Assembly (NCBI RefSeq): GCF_046542825.1
Contig: NZ_JBKHAQ010000032.1
Location: 1 to 27,014 of the forward strand
DNA from: Rhodosalinus sp046542825
Lineage (GTDB): Bacteria > Pseudomonadota > Alphaproteobacteria > Rhodobacterales > Rhodobacteraceae
Direction of reading: 5' to 3'
DNA: 27,014 nt
Shown one piece after another: positions 20,897 to 27,014 of this stretch. The position numbers and the translations under genes were made by a program. The first letter of the stretch is position 1. The number at the start of each line of letters is the position of its first letter. The notes under the pieces are model-generated. The model saw only the letters and a list, made by a program, of their open reading frames with translations, did not search any database and was not told the origin of the DNA.

Positions 20897-22078
20897 CTAG
20901 GCCGCCTCCAGCGCCTGCAACAGGTCGTCGATCAGATCCCCGGGATCCTCCAGCCCCACCGACAGCCGCACCAGCCCCGGCGTGATGCCCAGAGCCGCCT
21001 TCTGCGCCTCCGGCAGCCGCTGGTGCGTGGTGGTCGCGGGATGCGTCGCGATCGACTTCGCGTCGCCCAGGTTGTTCGAGATCAGCACCACCCGAAGCGC
21101 GTCGAGCGCGCGGAAGGCCGCCGCCTGCCCGCCCGCCAGTTCGAAGGCCAGCATGGTGCCGCCGCTGCCCATCTGCCGCTGCGCGAGGTCGAACTGCGGA
21201 TGCGAGGGCAGACCGGGGTAGAGCACGCGCGCGAGCTTCGGGTGCCCCTCGAGCGCGGCGGCGATCTGCGCGGCACTCTCGGCCTGCGCGCGCACGCGCA
21301 GGTCCATCGTCTCGAGCCCCTTCAGCATCACCCAGGCGTTGAAGGGCGACAGCGCCCCGCCGGTGTGCTTCATGTAGGTCTGGACCGGCCCGCGCAGGAT
21401 CTCGCGCGGGCCCAGGATCACGCCGCCCAGCGCCCGGCCCTGCCCGTCGATGTGCTTGGTGGCCGAGTAGATCACGATGTCGGCCCCCTGCTCCGCCGCG
21501 CGCGAGAAGACCGGCGTGGCAAAGACGTTGTCCACCACCACCAGCGCGCCCGCGGCATGGGCGATCTCCGCGACCGCGGCGATGTCGGTCACCTCGAGCG
21601 CCGGGTTCGAGACGGATTCGAAGAACACCAGCCGCGTGTCCGCGCGCACCGCCGCGCGCCACTGGTCGAGGTCCGTGCCGTCCACCAGCGTGACCTCGAC
21701 CCCGAAGCGGCCCAGCACCTCCTCGAGCACGTAGAGACAGGAGCCGAAGAGCGCGCGCGCGGCGACGACGTGATCGCCCGCCTTCGTCAGCGCCATCAGC
21801 GCGCCCGCCACGGCGGCCATGCCGCTGGCCGTGGCAAAGCCCGCCTCGCAGCCTTCCAGTCCCGCGATCCGGTCCTCGAAGATCGCCACGGTGGGATTGC
21901 CGTAGCGCGCATAGATGAACTCGTCCGGCCCCGCCTGGCGGAACCGCGCCTCGGCCTCGGCGGCGGTTTCGTATACGAAGCCCTGCGTGAGAAAGAGCGC
22001 CTCGCTCACCTCGCGGTAGTGCGACCGGCGCGCGCCGCCATGCACCAGCCGCGTGCGCGGCTTCCAGTCCTCGGCCAT
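20897..22078 (-). CDS. metZ: O-succinylhomoserine sulfhydrylase (MetZ)
   Basis: A PLP enzyme making homocysteine from O-succinylhomoserine (or O-acetylhomoserine) and sulfide in methionine synthesis. The 393-residue protein has the Cys/Met-metabolism fold: IYARYGNPT at about 55-63, ASGMAAVAGAL, VDNVFATP, and the Schiff-base lysine K208 in IYSATKHIDG. Length and motifs fit MetZ rather than longer MetY (about 430). The start MAEDWKPRTRLVHGG follows GGGAGG. The leader carries a SAM-II riboswitch and intrinsic terminator, which supports the methionine role and shows feedback control by S-adenosylmethionine. Cystathionine gamma-synthase is the main alternative but the N terminus and leader favour MetZ. 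Confidence 0.93.
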   Translation of the reverse strand: MAEDWKPRTRLVHGGARRSHYREVSEALFLTQGFVYETAAEAEARFRQAGPDEFIYARYGNPTVAIFEDRIAGLEGCEAGFATASGMAAVAGALMALTKAGDHVVAARALFGSCLYVLEEVLGRFGVEVTLVDGTDLDQWRAAVRADTRLVFFESVSNPALEVTDIAAVAEIAHAAGALVVVDNVFATPVFSRAAEQGADIVIYSATKHIDGQGRALGGVILGPREILRGPVQTYMKHTGGALSPFNAWVMLKGLETMDLRVRAQAESAAQIAAALEGHPKLARVLYPGLPSHPQFDLAQRQMGSGGTMLAFELAGGQAAAFRALDALRVVLISNNLGDAKSIATHPATTTHQRLPEAQKAALGITPGLVRLSVGLEDPGDLIDDLLQALEAA

Positions 22079-22090
22079 TCCGAACCTCCC

Positions 22091-22143
22091 TCGGGCGCGA
22101 TGCCCGAAACAAAAGCCCCCCGTCGCGGTCAAGCGAACGGGGG
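22091..22143 (-). terminator. metZ leader terminator and adjacent SD-proximal hairpin
   Basis: Downstream of the aptamer the minus strand forms CCCCCGT (22137-22143) with ACGGGGG (22117-22123), extended by CGC/GCG across a one-base bulge. It is followed by GCTTTTGTTT (22107-22116), a true intrinsic terminator with a U-tract. A second hairpin TCGGGC-ATCGC-GCCCGA (22091-22107) abuts the GGGAGG ribosome site. Together they offer transcriptional and translational off states. Confidence 0.8.
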
Positions 22144-22156
22144 CGGTCCGGCCTGA

Positions 22157-22208
22157 CCTCTTTAGCGGTGTGTTTAACGTGGCCCGCAATCCGGCAACAA
22201 ATCGCCAC
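22157..22208 (-). ncRNA. SAM-II riboswitch aptamer
   Basis: The leader of metZ contains the SAM-II conserved words in order and spacing: GTGGCGATTTG, a short loop, ATTGCGGGCCAC closing P1 with GTGGC, then GTTAAACACACCGCTAAA, whose CGCTAAA end is the pseudoknot-forming and ligand-contact segment. SAM-II occurs mainly in alphaproteobacteria upstream of metA, metX or metZ. It should switch metZ off when S-adenosylmethionine is plentiful. Confidence 0.9.
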
Positions 22209-22215
22209 GACTGCC

Positions 22216-22244
22216 CCGATACCGCCCGCACTGTTGCCCGTCAA
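22216..22244 (-). promoter_or_regulatory. metZ promoter
   Basis: On the minus strand TTGACG (22239-22244), exactly 17 bases, TATCGG (22216-22221). The predicted transcription start falls at about 22209, right at the first base of the SAM-II aptamer, so promoter and riboswitch fit together with no spare leader. Confidence 0.65.
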
Positions 22245-22332
22245 CACCGTCACCGGCGCGTCATATGCGCGTCACCGAGTCGTTGCGAAACCGCGCTAGG
22301 CGGCCCACAACATCTAGTGGGGGGCTGGGCCG

Positions 22333-23256
22333 ATGACCCTTGTCCGACTCGATGCCGCCGAGGATCGCGCGCGGCTTCACGCCACCGGCGAGGCGCCGGG
22401 CCCGTTCCTGGCGGAGGCAGTGCGCGACAGCAAGGGCCCGATCGTCGCGATGATCCACGGTTACAAGTTCATCCCCGCCCATCCCCTGCGCTGCCCGCAT
22501 CGCCATATCCTCGCACTGGAGCCGCGCGACTGCTGGAAGGCGCTGAGCTGGCCGCGCGCGCTGGGCTACACCGGCGATCGCGTGACCGAGGGTTTGGCGC
22601 TGGCCTTTGGCTGGCACGCCCGCGGCACGATCTGGGAGGCCTGGCGCAGGGCCGAGGCGGCGGGCGCGGCACTTGCCTCGGCCGTCGAGGTCCTGCATGC
22701 GGCCGCGCCGGATCGCCCGGTGCATGTGGTGGCCCATTCGCTGGGCGCGCGGGTGGCGCTCGCCGCGATGGCCAGGGCACCTGCGGGCGCCTTCGGCCGG
22801 GTGATCCTGCTGGCCGGGGCCGAGTTCGCGGGCACGGCAGAGGCGGCGCTCGACGCGCCCGGGGGGCGCCGCGCCGAAATCGTGAACGTCGCCAGCCGCG
22901 AGAACCTGCTCTTCGATCTCATGGTCGAAGGGCTGTTCGCACCACCGCGCCGCGGCGACTCGACCCTGGGCCGCGGCCTTGCGCCCGGGCCGCGGCGGCT
23001 GACCCTGCGGCTCGACGAGGCAAGGGTGCTGGCCGCACTGGCCGCGCGCGGCTTTCCGGTCGCGCCGCCCGCGCGGCGTGTCTGCCACTGGTCGGCCTAC
23101 CTGCGTCCCGGTGTCTTCGATCTCTATCGCGCGCTTCTGCGCGAGCCTGCGCGCCTCCCGCTCGCGCCGCTGGCCGCCGCGCTGGCCCCCGGCAGCACGC
23201 GCCGCGCGCGCGACGTCGCACCGGAGCTTGCCGCGCTCGCCAGAGCGCCCTCCTGA
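22333..23256 (+). CDS. Alpha/beta-hydrolase fold protein
   Basis: A 307-residue predicted serine hydrolase. MIHGYKFIP (about 40-48) is the oxyanion-hole segment; the nucleophile elbow is VVAHSLGAR with S136, an A-x-S-x-G variant of GxSxG. The catalytic Asp and His are not obvious; H92, H135 and late histidines are candidates. No signal peptide or membrane span is evident, so it is probably cytoplasmic. The ATG follows GGGGGGCTGGGCCG, a moderate ribosome site. It is divergent from metZ and convergent with yciB, not in an operon. Substrate unknown; esterase or lipase-like activity is only a family expectation. Confidence 0.75.
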   Translation: MTLVRLDAAEDRARLHATGEAPGPFLAEAVRDSKGPIVAMIHGYKFIPAHPLRCPHRHILALEPRDCWKALSWPRALGYTGDRVTEGLALAFGWHARGTIWEAWRRAEAAGAALASAVEVLHAAAPDRPVHVVAHSLGARVALAAMARAPAGAFGRVILLAGAEFAGTAEAALDAPGGRRAEIVNVASRENLLFDLMVEGLFAPPRRGDSTLGRGLAPGPRRLTLRLDEARVLAALAARGFPVAPPARRVCHWSAYLRPGVFDLYRALLREPARLPLAPLAAALAPGSTRRARDVAPELAALARAPS

Positions 23257-23310
23257 GCTGTCGCCCGCAGTTCCCCGGCCCCGTTGCGACGCGATCGACT
23301 CCGCGCGCGA

Positions 23311-23349
23311 CCCGGGACAGCGACCGGGCAGGACGCCGGGGCCCCCGGG
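23311..23349. terminator. Hairpins between convergent genes
   Basis: CCCGG-N8-CCGGG (23311-23328) and a CCGGGG/CCCCGG dyad (23336-23348) lie between the hydrolase (+) and yciB (-) ends and could serve both. Short stems, no T-run. Confidence 0.3.
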
Positions 23350-23381
23350 AAAGGATGCCCGAGGACCGACAAGCGCCGCGT

Positions 23382-24002
23382 CTAGCCCTTCTCCTCGTCC
23401 TCGATGTGGTGCTGCAGCGCGACGATCTGCCACCAGAGGAACGCGAAGAGCAGGAGCGGAAAGCCGAAGGTCTCGATCTTGACCCATGTGTCGGTGGACA
23501 TGGTCCGCCAGATCACCTCGTTGCCCACGGCGAGCGCGGCGAACATGCCCGTGAGCCGCCGCGTCAGGATCATCCAGCCCTCCTGCGCCATCGGCAGCGC
23601 CTCCGACAGGACATAGGCCAGCAGGCTGCGACCCAACAGAAGGCCCAGCCCAAGCAGCGCCGCGAAGAAGCCGTAGACGATCGTGGTCTTCATCTTGAAG
23701 AAGCGCTCGTCGTTGAACCAGGCGGTGAGCGCGCCGAAAACCACCACCATCAGCGCGGTGAAGACCTGCATCCGGCTGAGCCGGCCGGTCAGCCACCACA
23801 GCGCCCCCATCGACGCCAGGATGATCGGCACGAAGGCGACCGTCGCCACGATGAAGCCGGAATACTCCACGCCGCCGAAGGTGAAGACCTCGTCCCGGAG
23901 CCGCAGGTAGATCACGAAGAACAGAAGCGGCGGACCCAGCTCCAGCGTCTGCTTGAGCCAGGGCGAGATCGGTTTCGGGTCGGACGTGCGGTGTTCAGCC
24001 AT
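23382..24002 (-). CDS. yciB: YciB / septation protein A (IspZ family) inner-membrane protein
   Basis: A 206-residue integral membrane protein with about five hydrophobic spans (LGPPLLFFVIYL, ATVAFVPIILASMGALWW, FTALMVVVFGALTAWF, VYGFFAALLGLGLLLG, FGFPLLLFAFLWWQ). The family signature NDERFFKMKTTIVYGFFA is plain. In gammaproteobacteria YciB is linked to cell-envelope and division factors; its molecular function is not settled. The start codon lies inside the end of eamA (8-base overlap), so the two are co-translated. The C terminus is charged (HHIEDEEKG), as usual. Confidence 0.92.
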   Translation of the reverse strand: MAEHRTSDPKPISPWLKQTLELGPPLLFFVIYLRLRDEVFTFGGVEYSGFIVATVAFVPIILASMGALWWLTGRLSRMQVFTALMVVVFGALTAWFNDERFFKMKTTIVYGFFAALLGLGLLLGRSLLAYVLSEALPMAQEGWMILTRRLTGMFAALAVGNEVIWRTMSTDTWVKIETFGFPLLLFAFLWWQIVALQHHIEDEEKG

Positions 24003-24897
24003 TGGCTTCCACTATCACGGCCCCCGCCGCGATCAAGGCCATCAGCACGATCCGGCGCGGCCCCACCGTCTCTTTCAGGGCGAGCCAGCCGATCAGCGCC
24101 GCGAAAACGGTCGAGGTCTCGCGCAGCACCGCGGCCTCGCCCACCTCGTCGAGCCGGGTGGCCAGCATGACCGAGCCGAAGCTGCCGAAGGCCACGAAGG
24201 CGCCGATCACCCCGCGCAGCATCAGCCCGCCCGCCGCCGGCCGGTCCGGCATCCGCCGCCAGTAGAGATAGACGAAGCCCGGGATCATGATCCCGTCGAG
24301 GAAGAAGAACCACGCGAGAAAGGTGAAGGGATCGGCCGTCGCCCGGATGCCGTAGGCGTCCCAGGTCGTGTAGAGCGCGACGAAGAGGCCGGTGGCGACA
24401 GCCAGAGCCAGCGCCGCGGGCAGCGTCTCGCGCGCGGTGGGCCAGAAGGCGAGATTGTAGGCGGCAAGCCCGAAGATACCGGTCAGCAGCACCGCAAGGC
24501 CCAGCCACTGCGCGGGGCTGAAGGCCTCGCCGAAGATCGCCAGCGCGCCGATGACCGCAAAGAGCGGCCCGGTGCCGCGCACCACCGGATAGACGACGGT
24601 GTAGGCGCCGCGGGAATAGGCCAGCCCCTGCAGGATCTTGTAGCCCAGGTGGATGAGCATCGCGCCGGCAAAGATCGGCCACATGTGCGGCTCGGGCCAG
24701 GGCACGACGAACAGGGCGAAGGGCGCGGCGATGGCGGCATAGCAGAGGTCAATCGCGCCGCGGCTGAGCCAGGGGTCGTGCCGCCCCTTCTGCAATGCGC
24801 CGAAGACCGCGTGCAGGAAGGCCGCGAAGAGCGCGAGCGCCGTGGCCAGCGTCTCTCCCTGCGCGGTGCCTTCCAGGCTGACGAGCCATGCGCTCAT
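23995..24897 (-). CDS. EamA-family (DMT superfamily) transporter
   Basis: A 300-residue membrane protein with about ten hydrophobic segments in two repeats. GYKILQGLAYSRGAYTVVYPVVRGTGPLF, an EamA-type pattern, ends the first repeat (described here by its central part SRGAYTVVYPVVRGTGPLF). The second repeat ends TSTVFAALIGWLALKE. Drug/metabolite exporters of this fold expel amino acids, metabolites or drugs; the substrate is not predictable. The start MSAWLVSLEG has a weak ribosome site. It overlaps yciB by 8 bases and starts 48 bases from the divergent mgtC-like gene. The EamA-YciB pairing recurs in Rhodobacteraceae as far as I recall. Confidence 0.85.
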   Translation of the reverse strand: MSAWLVSLEGTAQGETLATALALFAAFLHAVFGALQKGRHDPWLSRGAIDLCYAAIAAPFALFVVPWPEPHMWPIFAGAMLIHLGYKILQGLAYSRGAYTVVYPVVRGTGPLFAVIGALAIFGEAFSPAQWLGLAVLLTGIFGLAAYNLAFWPTARETLPAALALAVATGLFVALYTTWDAYGIRATADPFTFLAWFFFLDGIMIPGFVYLYWRRMPDRPAAGGLMLRGVIGAFVAFGSFGSVMLATRLDEVGEAAVLRETSTVFAALIGWLALKETVGPRRIVLMALIAAGAVIVEANG

Positions 24898-24945
24898 GCG
24901 CGCGCCCCGCTTGCCAGCGGCGCGCCGCTGGGCGAGGCTGGCGCG

Positions 24946-25494
24946 ATGCAGGACACGCTTTCCGACCTTTCGCGCGTGCTGACCGACAGCCGTGGCACGC
25001 TGGCCCCGCCGGGGACGCTGTCCTTTGCAGAGGCGGGGTTGCGCATGGGCGCGGCGCTGCTCTTCGGCGGGATCATGGGCTGGGAGCGCGAATTGAAGGA
25101 CAAGGCGGCCGGCCTGCGGACCCACATGTTGATCTCGCTCGCCGCGTGCCTCTTCACGCTGGTGGCCTTCGACCTGATGACGCTCGATGGCATCGCCCAA
25201 GACAACCTGCGGTTCGATCCGATCCGGCTGGTCGAGGCGGTCACGGCGGGCGTGGCCTTCCTTGCCGCGGGCACGATCATCCTGCGCGGCGACCGGGTGC
25301 GCGGGCTGACGACCGGGGGCGGCATGTGGCTTGCCGGCGCGATCGGGCTGGCCTGCGGTACGGGCAGCCTCGGTCTTGCGGCGATGGCGACGCTTCTGGC
25401 GCTTGTCGTGCTCTGGCTGCTGCGGCTCATTCCGCCGCCGTTGACCCGCGAACATGACGATGCCGACGCGCGCCGGGACGACCCGCCCGACTGA
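24946..25494 (+). CDS. MgtC/SapB-family membrane protein
   Basis: A 182-residue inner-membrane protein. The family signature is clear: GGIMGWERELKDKAAGLRTH then ISLAACLFTL, with further hydrophobic segments AVTAGVAFLAAGTIIL, TGGGMWLAGAIGLACG and AAMATLLALVVLWLLRL. This is the short form, lacking the soluble C-terminal ACT-like domain of Salmonella MgtC. Members are linked to magnesium-limited growth or regulation of ATP synthase, but many environmental ones are untested. The ATG follows GGCGAGG. The hydrophilic tail (HDDADARRDDPPD) is strongly charged. It is divergent from eamA and convergent with ftsY. Confidence 0.88.
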   Translation: MQDTLSDLSRVLTDSRGTLAPPGTLSFAEAGLRMGAALLFGGIMGWERELKDKAAGLRTHMLISLAACLFTLVAFDLMTLDGIAQDNLRFDPIRLVEAVTAGVAFLAAGTIILRGDRVRGLTTGGGMWLAGAIGLACGTGSLGLAAMATLLALVVLWLLRLIPPPLTREHDDADARRDDPPD

Positions 25495-25582
25495 AGGAGC
25501 CCCGCCCGCAGCGATCCCCCGGGCGGCGCCGGGCGCCACGCTCCGGGCGCGGCGGGACCGATGCGCCCGCCGGGCGGCGCCC

Positions 25583-26911
25583 TCATGCCGCCCGCTCGAG
25601 TCCCGTGAGCGCGGCCGCGAATTCGTCCGGGTCGAAAGGGGCAAGGTCGTCGATCTGCTCGCCCACACCGATGGCGTGAATGGGCAGGCCGAAGCGGTCG
25701 GCCAGCGCCACCAGCACGCCACCCTTGGCGGTGCCGTCGAGCTTGGTCATCACCAGCCCCGTGACATCGGCGATCTTGCGGAACACCTCGACCTGGTTGA
25801 GCGCGTTCTGTCCAGTGGTCGCGTCGAGCACCAGAAGCGTGTTGTGCGGCGCGTCGGGATCCTTTTTCCGGATCACGCGGACGATCTTGGCAAGCTCCTC
25901 CATCAGGTCCTGCCGGTTCTGCAGGCGTCCCGCCGTGTCGATCAGCAGTAGGTCCGCGCCCTCTGCCTGCGCCCTGGTCATCGCGTCGAAGGCAAGGCTT
26001 GCGGGGTCCGAGCCCTCGGGCGCGGTCAGCACCGGCACGCCCGCCCGCTCGCCCCAGACCTGAAGCTGCTCGACCGCCGCCGCGCGGAAGGTATCGCCGG
26101 CGGCGATCACGACCCGTTTGCCCGCGCCCCGGAACTGGCTGGCGAGCTTGCCGATGGTCGTGGTCTTGCCAGAGCCGTTGACCCCCACCACCAGCACCAC
26201 CTGCGGCCGCTTCGCATAAAGCGGCAGCGGCCGCGCCACGGGATCGAGGATGCGCGCGATCTCGGACGCGAGAAGCTGCTTGATCTCCTGGACCGAGAGT
26301 TTCCGGCCTAGCCGGCCCTCGGCCATGTTCGCGGTCACCCGCAGCGCCGTGTCCACGCCCATGTCGGCCGCGATCAGCAGCTCCTCGAGGCTTTCGAGCA
26401 TGTCGTCGTCGAGCGTGCGGCGCATCACCGGCGCCGCGTCGCGCCGCCCGAAGAGCCGGCCGATCAGGCCCCGCCCCTCCTGCGGGGGCAGTTCGTCGGG
26501 CGTGTCGCCGGGGATCTCGACCGGCCGTGGTCCGGGCGCGGGATCGCCGGGCTGCGGCCGCTCGGGCGGCGGCGGCGCGGGCTGCGGATCGGTCGGCTGC
26601 GGCTGTTCGGGCGGCTGATGCGGTCCCGGCTCGGGCACCTCGGGCGGGCGCTCCGGCTCGCGCTCGGGCTCTGGCTCCGGCACCGGCTGCGGTTCGGGCT
26701 CGCGTTCGGGCTCCGGTTCGCGCGGCGGCACCGGCTGCGGTTCGGGCTCGGGCCGTGGCTCTGGGCGCTGCGGCTGCTCGGGCTCCGGGCGCGGTGTCTC
26801 CGGCGCGGCCGGCTCGACGGTGCCGCCCTCCTCCACGATGGCTTCCAGCCCCTCGTCGAGCTTCGACGAGGACTTGAAGAGCCGGTCCTTGAGCTTGGAA
26901 AAGAACGCCAT
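25583..26911 (-). CDS. ftsY: Signal recognition particle receptor FtsY
   Basis: This GTPase docks SRP-ribosome complexes at the inner membrane. The 442-residue protein begins with an amphipathic basic segment (MAFFSKLKDRLFKSSSKL) likely to bind lipid, then a 110-residue Pro/Glu-rich linker (about 32-145), then the N domain and the G domain with G1 GVNGSGKT (243-250), DTAGRLQN, and TKLDGTAKGG. The linker replaces the acidic A domain of E. coli FtsY and contains EPEPQPVP at 55-62 and again at 71-78. The start follows GAGGAGG. It is transcribed alone here. A possible hairpin CGCCCG-C-CGGGCG (25564-25576) lies beyond the stop. Confidence 0.96.
   Translation of the reverse strand: MAFFSKLKDRLFKSSSKLDEGLEAIVEEGGTVEPAAPETPRPEPEQPQRPEPRPEPEPQPVPPREPEPEREPEPQPVPEPEPEREPERPPEVPEPGPHQPPEQPQPTDPQPAPPPPERPQPGDPAPGPRPVEIPGDTPDELPPQEGRGLIGRLFGRRDAAPVMRRTLDDDMLESLEELLIAADMGVDTALRVTANMAEGRLGRKLSVQEIKQLLASEIARILDPVARPLPLYAKRPQVVLVVGVNGSGKTTTIGKLASQFRGAGKRVVIAAGDTFRAAAVEQLQVWGERAGVPVLTAPEGSDPASLAFDAMTRAQAEGADLLLIDTAGRLQNRQDLMEELAKIVRVIRKKDPDAPHNTLLVLDATTGQNALNQVEVFRKIADVTGLVMTKLDGTAKGGVLVALADRFGLPIHAIGVGEQIDDLAPFDPDEFAAALTGLERAA
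26679..26750. repeat. 24-bp direct repeat inside ftsY linker
   Basis: The 24 bases at 26679-26702 recur at 26727-26750, 48 bases apart, giving a 16-residue peptide period in the Pro/Glu linker of FtsY. Being in-frame, it can expand or contract without breaking the gene. Confidence 0.85.
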
Positions 26912-27014
26912 GGCCGCGCCTCCTCAGGTTTGCCTGTCAGGTAAACCCTGCCGGTCCGGGATGGAAGGGCGCGGTGTGCCCTGATGTTTCCGCATTCGCG
27001 TGCTAGATGCCATG
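26912..27014. promoter_or_regulatory. ftsY upstream region with operator-like dyad
   Basis: On the minus strand GGTTTACCTG-A-CAGGCAAACC (26927-26947) is a dyad with a single mismatched pair and a one-base centre, 15 bases before the ftsY start. Odd-centred dyads of this shape are common operators for TetR-type repressors. The right edge holds GCTAG (26999-27005 area) and an ATG at 27012, perhaps the promoter and start of a divergent gene outside the window. Confidence 0.5.

Noticed and set aside
26527..26877. Ala/Arg repeat protein on the plus strand opposite the ftsY linker
   Set aside because: It is the antisense reading of the Pro/Glu-coding repeat; composition is explained entirely by the linker codons.

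Overview
The window looks like a chromosomal segment of a GC-rich alphaproteobacterium, most likely of the Rhodobacterales (Rhodobacteraceae/Roseobacter type). The signs are an alphaproteobacterial SOS box (GTTC-N7-GTTC) before uvrA, a SAM-II riboswitch before metZ, a UvrA whose first zinc site reads C-x-x-S, a FolE2-type GTP cyclohydrolase, and GGGAGG-like ribosome binding sites. Strong GC bias at third codon positions leaves very long open antisense frames, which I treated as shadows. No tRNA, rRNA, CRISPR array, transposase or phage gene was seen.

Layout. (1) 1-5030: uvrA (-) with an SOS promoter, divergent from a glucokinase (+), then a decayed universal-stress-protein fragment and an Lrp/AsnC regulator (-). 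(2) 5400-9810: a minus-strand molybdenum-hydroxylase operon in transcription order coxG-coxS-coxL-coxM. Its CoxL is form II (AYRGAGR). Two copies of a 35-bp repeat, each with a hairpin, sit in its intercistronic gaps. (3) 10260-18750: a catabolic-looking cluster. On the minus strand lie a cyclase-family metal hydrolase, an FAD oxidoreductase (CrtI/amine-oxidase fold), a MarR regulator, and then iorA-iorB (arylpyruvate:ferredoxin oxidoreductase), closed by tandem hairpins. A second, paralogous FAD oxidoreductase is divergent on the plus strand. Related TGCA-containing words lie at the iorA promoter, at the divergent promoter and just past the plus-strand gene. (4) 18860-19540: a truncated, multiply frameshifted class-V PLP-enzyme pseudogene.

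(5) 19610-22250: folE2 and metZ, both minus strand. metZ has a complete promoter, SAM-II aptamer and intrinsic-terminator leader. (6) 22333-26911: an alpha/beta hydrolase (+), the overlapping pair eamA-yciB (-), a MgtC/SapB membrane protein (+) and ftsY (-), whose N-terminal linker is a Pro/Glu repeat. A near-perfect dyad upstream of ftsY probably serves a gene just beyond the right edge.

How the genes may work together: region 3 reads as a regulated module for aryl-2-oxo acids or related compounds. IorAB would make aryl-acetyl-CoA, the two FAD enzymes would oxidise or desaturate a substrate, the cyclase-family enzyme would hydrolyse an amide or ester, and MarR would sense an intermediate. 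The neighbouring Cox-like hydroxylase could act on a heteroaromatic or aldehyde in the same pathway. The substrate cannot be read from sequence, and the link between regions 2 and 3 is inferred from proximity only.
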